Shown: positions 57,065-64,000 of the stretch, piece by piece
Numbering within the stretch: the stretch's first letter is position 1
Layout: each line of letters opens with the position of its first letter
Origin: Larix kaempferi
Lineage: Eukaryota > Streptophyta > Pinopsida > Pinales > Pinaceae
DNA length: 64,000 nucleotides
Assembly: GCA_027924585.1 (NCBI GenBank)
Contig: BSBM01000007.1
Location: forward strand, 13,173,501-13,237,500
Reading direction: 5' to 3'
Made by a program: the position numbers and the translations under genes
The notes under the pieces: model-generated
What the model saw: only the letters and a program-made list of their open reading frames with translations
What the model was told of the DNA's origin: nothing
Database searches by the model: none

Positions 57065-57588
57065 TTTGGAGTCTTCAGATCAATAACATGAAAGTGTAGG
57101 TATTCAAAAAGGCTAAGTAGCAACAATCATATTGCTTCATCAAGCTTGTCTAAGTACTTGGATTTCTCTACTGCACCAGTGGGCTCAACTGCAGAGCCAT
57201 TCACCACTCTATGAAGGATCTTCAACTTCAAGAAGATGTCCATATTTTCCTTCCATTCAAATTATTTGAATGAATTCAACTTGAGATCCATGATACTAAA
57301 GAATTCAAAGTTGAAGAGGGGATAGTCCTACAAAACAAATGAGAATTATGAAATGGAGATCAGCTGCAATTAGAATTGAACACTGCCTTAGGACATTGAG
57401 CACATGTGACTGGGTCCTTCACACCTGTCTAGACCTCACTGGATTGATCCAATGAATTCAAGGAAATAGCACCAGGATTTGTTGTGGAAACCCAGAGGCT
57501 TCTGGTGCTCAATGAAAGACAACTGCTCAAGGAATTGGTGCAACTGTTGCTGTTGCAATTCGAATAGTAGTTGTCAACTCTGATACCA
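57065..57588 (-). pseudogene. gag: Primer site and gag N-terminus of element H
   Basis: On -, TGGTATCAGAGTTG (57588-57575) then a Gln-rich, partly open stretch and, at 57290-57110, MDLKLNSFK-FEWKENMDIF, LKILHRVVNGSAVEP and KSKYLDKLDEAI-LLLLSL. These match the start of copia gag proteins (EWKENM, LDEA-GLLCLS). A TAA and a TGA are in frame. Truncated at 57065. Confidence 0.7.
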
Positions 57589-58764
57589 TGTGATATTTTG
57601 GAAGTAGGATCACTCAGCTATATTATACCTCACTAAAAATCACTCAAGAATAGCAGAGAAGAGAAGAAGAATTGTTGAATCAATAATCACTCATTACACA
57701 AGAAATGGAAAAAACGGTTGTATCATACATCAACTGAAAGCTGACACCCTGAATAGTGAATAATAAATTAATACAATCAAATGAATTCGAATTCCTCCTA
57801 AGGTCATTCAAATTCTCCTCAATGTGTGGCTTGGATGACATTGGAGACATCATCCAATCAGTAATAGTGGTCATAAGTGGTCAAACATCAATCAAATGAG
57901 TCTAAGTGAGTCTAACTGGTGCATGTGGCATAAATGTAGGGAAGGAGACTCTAATGTGGGTACATGAGGATATTTCAGTAGTCAGTATAGTTGATCTAGT
58001 CTCTTTAGAGGTCTATCTAAGTGGTTCAGTCAATTAAACTAGTAATCAGTCCTCAAATCAAGGAACGGATCCACTAATCATGGAACTAACTGAAGAATCT
58101 CCTAAATAGATGGAAAGGGTGCACTTGTACTCTAGTGATGAAAAAAGGGGCGCATATGTGGCTAGGAGGGCTAGAACTAAGCAGAAACAGGATCTTGGGG
58201 CTGAAATACTGAGGACTAGGTGCTGGGAGAATACCATACTGATGACTAGATGCATGCAAAATGCATGTAGGCATGCAAATATAAAAAATGATGGTGAGAA
58301 TATTCCAACACACATGTTTCCTGCTTTGTAAAAGTTTCTTGATTTGTAAACTGAACTCCCTTTTGGAACTGCACCCTCCTTTTTCTTTTCTGGTTGTTTC
58401 CAATTTGAAAACTGAGCTCTCCTTTAGAAACTGCACGCTCCTTAGCTTTTTCTGGTTGTTTCCACTTTTCTGTTTTTGGTATGTTCTTACAACTTCTCTG
58501 CTTTTCCTCTGTTGTTATTTTCTTGCTTCTAGTTCTAATTTGGAAACCTTATCCTCATGAGGGTTCCCTCTTGGCCCACTTTCACACATATTATCAATTC
58601 TAATTACCAAAATTAATTAAAATTAATAAAATTCATTTCTCCACTTGACTTAGGATAAAATTTATTCTATGCATGCTTAGAATAATGAAATTATTTTCTT
58701 TAGGGGTTATTTTGTCCCCTCTTACCCATGGTCACTGAATTAGCCCAAAATTGGGGACATGACA
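57589..58764 (-). repeat. LTR of element H (1176 bp)
   Basis: On - it runs from TGTCATGTCCCC to CAAAATATCACA. It is followed on - by a primer site (57588-57575) and preceded by purine tract GTGAAGGGAGGAC (58777-58765). Contains a 70 bp tandem duplication (58350-58470, GAACTGCACCCTCC / AAACTGCACGCTCC) and RY-like ATGCATGCA near 58250. Confidence 0.75.
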
Positions 58765-58849
58765 GTCCTCCCTTCACAAAATTTCTTGTACTCAAGCAAA
58801 ATATCCCAAGGGTCCATCATGATTTTGTTGCACTACTCTAATCATAATC

Positions 58850-61020
58850 ATCTCTCCAAAGACAAACACTGCCAAGATCCTATTGCTTGTATGACACTCC
58901 CATGGATTTGAATACCACCCAACAAAATCCACCAGGCAAAAGAAGGCCTAGATTCCACTGCTTCAACTGCAAGTTTCCAGGTAGCAGTGTCATGTGTGGA
59001 AAATTGTCCTCCCATGGAATACCAGGATCCCACTAATCATACTGGATCTCACCAAACATTAGTAACAAGAGAAAATAATAAGCATATGAAATGCTAGGAG
59101 GGATGAAAACATCATACCAACACATTGGAAAATCATCCTTTCCAATGCAACTCTGAAACTTTGAAGGCCCCTCAATCAAGATATGCAACTCTCCAATGTA
59201 GGGTTGAATCATAGGAAGACTATCCATCACCAAATATGCTTCCAAAAAGTCAGGCTAAAAGTCCACAAGTCTTTCCATTCCAACCAAAGAGTTCTTATGT
59301 GACCAATGCACACAAGAATCAAGGGTGTTATCCATGAAGCTCAAATGACAAGGGTGAGGATACCATGTCCTATAATGCTACTCCAAAAGAGAGTAAGTTG
59401 TATAAAAATCAGCCATGTGTATGTATTTCTCAAATAAAGAGATCTCATGATCTCTATGGAACTCAACAGTTGCTTCCCGCTTCATCCAATGGCTCAACCC
59501 GCTTCCATTGATCCAAGGGTGCAAAACTCCATCAATTGACCCACACCTTGAATATAAGTCTAGATCTATTGCCTTCTTGTCAAAATAGACTGCAAAAACA
59601 GGCATGGGCTGCCTCAACTTCTGCTGGGAAGGGAAAATATCATATGCATCAATTATAGGAGCCTCCTACTCCTCATGTGGCACAAAAAGGAAGAATCCGT
59701 TTACCCAATTTTCATCCTTACAAGTGTAGGATGATGAAAACTGAACCAATCTTGTCTCACCACAACTTCCCTTAATTGATATAATGGATTCATCATTTCT
59801 ATCAAAAATTGGTCCAACCTCAAGGAACTCTTTTGATTCTTCAAGGTAGGGATGTACTTCTTCATGTGAGAGCTCAACTTCCTTCTGAAATAAATCATTT
59901 GCCAAGGATTCATCATTTGCATTAGAAAAAATTTCAAGAACATGTGTGTCAACTTGTAACTCATGACCCACCAACTCATTGTGCCAAGGATTCTATGGTG
60001 ACCACATTGTGTATGAGACCCCATTGTTTATGGGACAAGGGACCCCGCCCACACAACGATTTGATTGCTAAAGTATATGGAAAAGATTATCCATTAGCTA
60101 GTGTGTAATTTTGATATCCAAAATACTTTCCTACAATGCCAAATCTATTATCATTGTATCAAGGATTCTCTTCTCATGGCTAAAATCCTACATGCCCCAA
60201 CTTAATCACAACTTAACCAAGAAAATTAGGCCACTCTGCCCCATAAGCCAACTAGGATGGTTAGACCCATGTGAGAAACAATATTTCCATGGAAAATAGG
60301 CCCCTACAAACCTATCCCGAATTCTCCAAATGTTGCATTCAAGTCACTCAAGTTGCACCAAAGGGTGCAATCCTTTGGTCCTTAGTGAGTGCAAACTTGT
60401 TAAAATGTTGTTAACATCTAATTCCTAATTCCTTTGAAGTTTTGGAGAGTTGGATAGGATGGATACAACATATGTTGTAGGCAACAAAATATGAGCTTCT
60501 CACACTCCCTTTGCATGAAATTTTTCTCATGGAAATTAGGGGTGTTTTAGACCCTTGCAAAAGGGGCATGATCCTAAGCTTTTGTTTTTCTATTCAAATC
60601 TTGGATAAAGCTTGTTTGCAAAATTTAAGATAACAAGGTTTTTGTTAAAAATCTCTCTCAACTTCAATTGGCCTATTGCTAGTACTTTTCCAACATCACA
60701 CAGAAGGAAAAGGTGGTGTGGAAATTTTCCTTTCACCCAAGTTGATTGCATGTGTTTCTAAGTGGGTTGTAGACCCATCCTAGAGACTAGTGTGGATTTT
60801 GTTGGATTTTGATGACCACACTCTAGGGTGGAAAATATTTGTGCATGAAATGATGCTTCAAAGCATGCACCTTCTAGAGATAGATGGAAAATGAGTTCCC
60901 AAAGTCCAAGTGCTTAGTCCATGGATTTATAACATGATAGAGTCAAAAGAGGACAAATGAGGACCTCTTCCTCACTTAGGGTGCACCAAGGAAAGACAAT
61001 CATGGTTTAGTTTGTTCGAT
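58850..61020 (-). pseudogene. Long unrecognised decayed ORF beside the LTR of H
   Basis: On -, one frame can be followed for about 720 codons without an indel: fragments FPWCTLSEEEVLICPLL, TLECGHQNPTKSTLVSRMG, TWVKGKFPHHLFLLCDVG, QLKLREIFNKNLVILNFA, GSCPFCKGLKHP, NIWRIRDRFVGAYFPWKYC, HPSWLMGQSGLIFLVKL, LVGHELQVDTHVLEIFSN, KQWNLGLLLPGGFCWVV. Roughly twenty in-frame stops, nearly all TAG or TGA, as left by C-to-T decay. By base composition about one stop per 15 codons would be expected by chance. I recognise no domain. Its position, ending just before the purine tract and LTR, is where some copia elements (sireviruses) carry an envelope-like or other extra ORF. One short hydrophobic run (YAYYFLLLLMF) is the only hint of a membrane segment. 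Confidence 0.55.
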
Positions 61021-61517
61021 CTTAGAGTTGTATGACTCAAATGTTTACATAATACTCCTCTAACATTTGGTTTACTTATTGAATTTTAGCAATGGGAAGG
61101 AAATATTTTACTAATGGCTTAATAAAGGCATGTGTTTTTACTACAACATCTATGCATATGATTTCCATGGCTCTAGGCATGAGTAGGTGTTGGTCAAAAC
61201 TACCATGTAGGGCCATTAGTTACTAGTCTTAACCATAGTTCATGGTGGTAGTAAATACCATGTTCAGGCCTCGCTACATTCTAAATGTTTTACATATTTA
61301 GAATTCTAGTTACATATATAACATCCATAGAGTCTAGATTTCTAATTCCTTACCCTAGGGGGAAATGGTTTGATTCAATGGTGGAATGATGTTGTTGCGA
61401 GGAAAAATTCCTATGTGGTTTCAAGAGATATGTTTTGACCCTCATGAAGAGGCATGAAAAAATTCTCTAAAAGAATGTGAAGATATTACCAAGAGCTTGT
61501 GATCAATCCCATCTAAT

Positions 61518-61616
61518 GCAGAGCTTTGAGTTTAAACAAAAATGCACCAATGTATCCACACATCCAATGCAAATCTTTGAGTTTAAAAAAAAATGCACCA
61601 ATGTATCCTCACATCC
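61518..61616 (+). repeat. Tandem duplication, two units of about 50 bp
   Basis: CTTTGAGTTTAAA followed by AAAATGCACCAATGTATCC occurs near 61526 and again near 61576. Confidence 0.75.
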
Positions 61617-61739
61617 ACAAATATTAGGAGAGATATGTGGTCCAAATTTGTTCTCACGTGTATTTGATTGAAAGAGGTGATAAGGTTTTCTTTCAAGAAT
61701 TGTCCTTGAAGGAGATATTTGAGTATATCATTATAATCA

Positions 61740-61990
61740 AGACTAAAGAGGATAAGCCAACATAGTAAACTAATAATGAAAACGAGTTTCTTAATCATTA
61801 TAAACTCATCTTTCAATTACAATAAATGGTCTAGGAAAGAAAGGTGGTAACACCAACTTAAGACTAAAGAGGATAAGCCAACATAGTAAACTAAGAATGA
61901 AAATGAGTTTCTTAATCATTATAAACTCATCTTTCAATTACAATAAATGGTCTAGGAAAGAAAGGTGGTAGGAAAGAAAGGTGGTAACAC
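61740..61990 (+). repeat. Tandem duplication, two units of 121 bp
   Basis: GACTAAAGAGGATAAGCCAA starts at 61741 and 61862; the units differ at only a few positions. At the end of the second unit a 15 bp piece (AGGAAAGAAAGGTGG) is repeated once more. Nearly identical units imply a recent event. Confidence 0.85.
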
Positions 61991-64000
61991 CAACTTGTGT
62001 CAACATTTTACCTCGCACATTGTCTAAATTACAAACCTCTAGTTGTACCTCCCATGTTGTCTAAACTACATGTGGCCTTGACTAATATGTACAATGAAAG
62101 GTCTCCAAGATTAGACAACTTACCATGTGAGTTCTATAAGGCTATAAGGAACTTCGTGAGCCCAAAGTTTCCACAAGTTTAGAGAGACCCCATTGGTAGC
62201 AAGTTGCCCGGGGTCTAAGTAACTGGGGAAACATCAAATATTTTCCAAAGGTTAATGATTCCAAGAGGATTACCAATTAGTGATCAATTGCATTAATAAA
62301 TGTTTCTTGTAATTGTTTAGTGAATGCAGTAGAATTGCAAGTTAAGTTAGTTCTCTTACTCTTTCAATTTGAACATGCGACTTTCATCAAAGGCTACTTA
62401 CTATGTCTTGGACAATATCATTGTGCTATGAAGGTTTGGAATAGGAAAGAATGATTGCCAAAAATTCTTCCAAAAAAATTATTTTGAAAGTCCTAAGATT
62501 GTTGGGAATGGATATTTATCCTTGCCACTTTATAGGCCTTCATATTTGGCCCTTCATTATGTCTATTGAAACTCTCAAAACATTATTTGTCAATGTGTAC
62601 GCTTGCCTCACCACTAATGGTTTCAAAACTGAAAAAATGGGTTTGTTTTGCATAATTAGGCAAGATGATATTTCTTACAAGAACATCATCAAATGTTTGA
62701 ATACCTATGTCGATAGGCGTTTATATCTGATATTTTTTAGACTTGATTCGAACTCACTTTCACAACGACTTCTCCCAGATCTCGCGTTGCTTTTTTCAGC
62801 ACGTACTATCACCTGAGGAGCGATGGCTTCAGCTCCTTGTGTGGGCCTGTGGGAGAAGATGTCAAGCTCTTTTTTCTTTAGGTTAACTCTGCAATATTTC
62901 CGTCAAAATCTCTGTTATAGTTTTCCTCATTCTGTCTACCTTTCTGATTTGAAAAGCCAGACATGACCTGTAGAATATCTACTATAATATAGGCCAGATA
63001 TATTCACATGGTCTTCGTCTCTCTTCGTTTCTTTTGGAAGCAGAACAATAATATTTCATATTTAGTTTCATGTCACGATGGAAATTTTATTTATCCCAGA
63101 TCTCGTTCTTCGGCGTGGAAACCCGAACATAATGTTGTACATCAACCATGCACAATATCATCCAATTTAAACTCTTTAAGACACAATGTGGTATGAATCA
63201 ATGACACAGAAAACATGGTTCTGTCTGTATCTTTCATTAACAAACTATATAATAACATAACAATTGGGTAAAAAATTGTAATTAGCACGCACTTGTAATT
63301 CAAGGAGAGTGTTTTTGGGGGGGAATTGTATTGCGGTCCAATTTTAAGATTAATTTGATTTAACATCATCCAAATTATTTTCTGTGTGATAGAACTTCAT
63401 TTTTTTATTTTAAATCGATATACATACTCACAAAATTATCAAAATTACGGATCCATACAAACTTAGACAGGTTTGATAACCAAATTCCAATATAATGAAG
63501 GAAGATTGCTAAAAGGTTGCTAAAATCTAAAATCCAACAGCTTGAACAAAGAATAGTAAAGGGTTACAAGATTAACTTGGTAGATAATTGGGCAACTTTT
63601 TCGAACCCTAATTCCCAGGATTACAAGAAGAAGAAAAGAATTTTATTTGATTATAATGTTCAAAACATAATAGAGCTATGATATATTCTTAAGAAAATGG
63701 AGCTGCCATTTGAGTTTTTTTATTCAATGAGATCATACAAATTTCATGTTGAGATTAAGAGTGTTATAATATTTGATTTTCAAAAGAGTTGAGTATAAAA
63801 AATTACATTGACCTTAATAAAACATGAGTTTATTAAAGTTATATTTTCAAATAACAACAATAATAGTTAATAAAATAGACTTAACAATAAGAGTTAATAA
63901 AATAGACTTAATAATGTTAGATTATTTTAATTGGGAATCTTTAATTTAATTCTTTTTTATTTATTTAATAAATTTTAATAATATCATAAATATTCTTATT

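Larger units (their letters stand above)
57065..64000 (-). mobile_element. Element H: Ty1/copia sequence around one LTR (right limit unknown)
   Basis: An LTR (57589-58764) with a gag start on its left (57065-57588) and a polypurine tract plus a long decayed frame on its right. Left part on -: primer site, then MDLKLNSF and EWKENMDIFL, EPTGAVEKSKYLDKLDEAI, which is the N-terminal domain of copia gag. The sequence is cut at 57065 by E2. The right-hand part can be followed to about 61.0 kb; its end is not defined. Confidence 0.55.
61021..64000. other. Right end of window without recognisable genes
   Basis: A/T-rich DNA. Two small tandem duplications are listed separately. The frame 62451-62816 on + (121 codons) matches nothing I know; codons 62823-62966 give a 48-residue ORF followed by nothing recognisable. 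63200-64000 is very A/T-rich with short repeats such as AGTTAATAAAATAGACTTAA (twice near 63880-63915). Confidence 0.6.

Noticed and set aside
62451-62816. 121-codon ORF on +
   Set aside because: No recognisable domain and ordinary length for chance in this A/T-rich stretch; only mentioned in the region note.
62823-62966. 48-codon ORF with a donor-like AG-GTTAAC inside, possible first exon of a host gene
   Set aside because: No similar protein known to me, no promoter or second exon visible; too weak to annotate as a gene.

Overview
This is eukaryotic nuclear DNA from a land plant, and essentially the whole window is retrotransposon sequence. I found no confident host gene, rRNA, tRNA or CRISPR array. 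The presence of Tat-lineage, chromovirus and other Ty3/gypsy elements together with Ty1/copia elements, all old and deeply nested, suits a large repeat-rich genome. A gymnosperm is my guess, but that is inference and the species cannot be read from the sequence.

The window is a nest of LTR retrotransposons that can be unpacked with LTR pairs, target-site duplications (TSDs) and reading frames that rejoin across insertions. From the outside in: H (copia, - strand, right side; LTR 57589-58764) appears to hold E2, an E-family LTR on the + strand of which the 3' part is 56231-57064. E2 is split by D, a short non-autonomous copia on + (4922-6861 plus 54765-56230). D's 5' LTR is interrupted by A, a Tat-like gypsy on + whose 3' part is 1-4921. 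D's interior holds E, a chromovirus on - (6862-54759, TSD TTACA). E holds three elements: C (non-chromovirus gypsy, -, 9835-35118), F (copia, +, 38139-44846, TSD TGGGA/TGGGC) and G (chromovirus with short LTRs, +, 45869-52006, TSD GGAAA). C in turn holds B, a Tat-like gypsy on - (12048-27670, TSD CCATG). The right end (about 61-64 kb) has no recognisable gene.

A and B are the same kind of element in opposite orientations. Both carry, antisense to gag-pol and next to the 3' LTR, a gene resembling plant mobile domain proteins. In both copies it has its own TATA box at the same distance, a leader full of short hairpins, an acceptor-like CAG just before the start codon and a GT-AG intron at the same codon. 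B also has an intact second (archaeal-type) RNase H ORF after integrase, a duplicated zinc knuckle between protease and RT, and a tandem array of about 150 bp units of which A has only one. Beside the LTR of H lies a long unrecognised frame of about 700 codons, broken only by stop codons, mostly TAG and TGA.

Nearly all coding regions are decayed. In G eight stop codons break one otherwise continuous gag-pol frame. E's RT has FLDA instead of the catalytic FLDD. F has lost gag and integrase, and D keeps only a protease-like remnant. All LTR ages and identities below are by-eye estimates.
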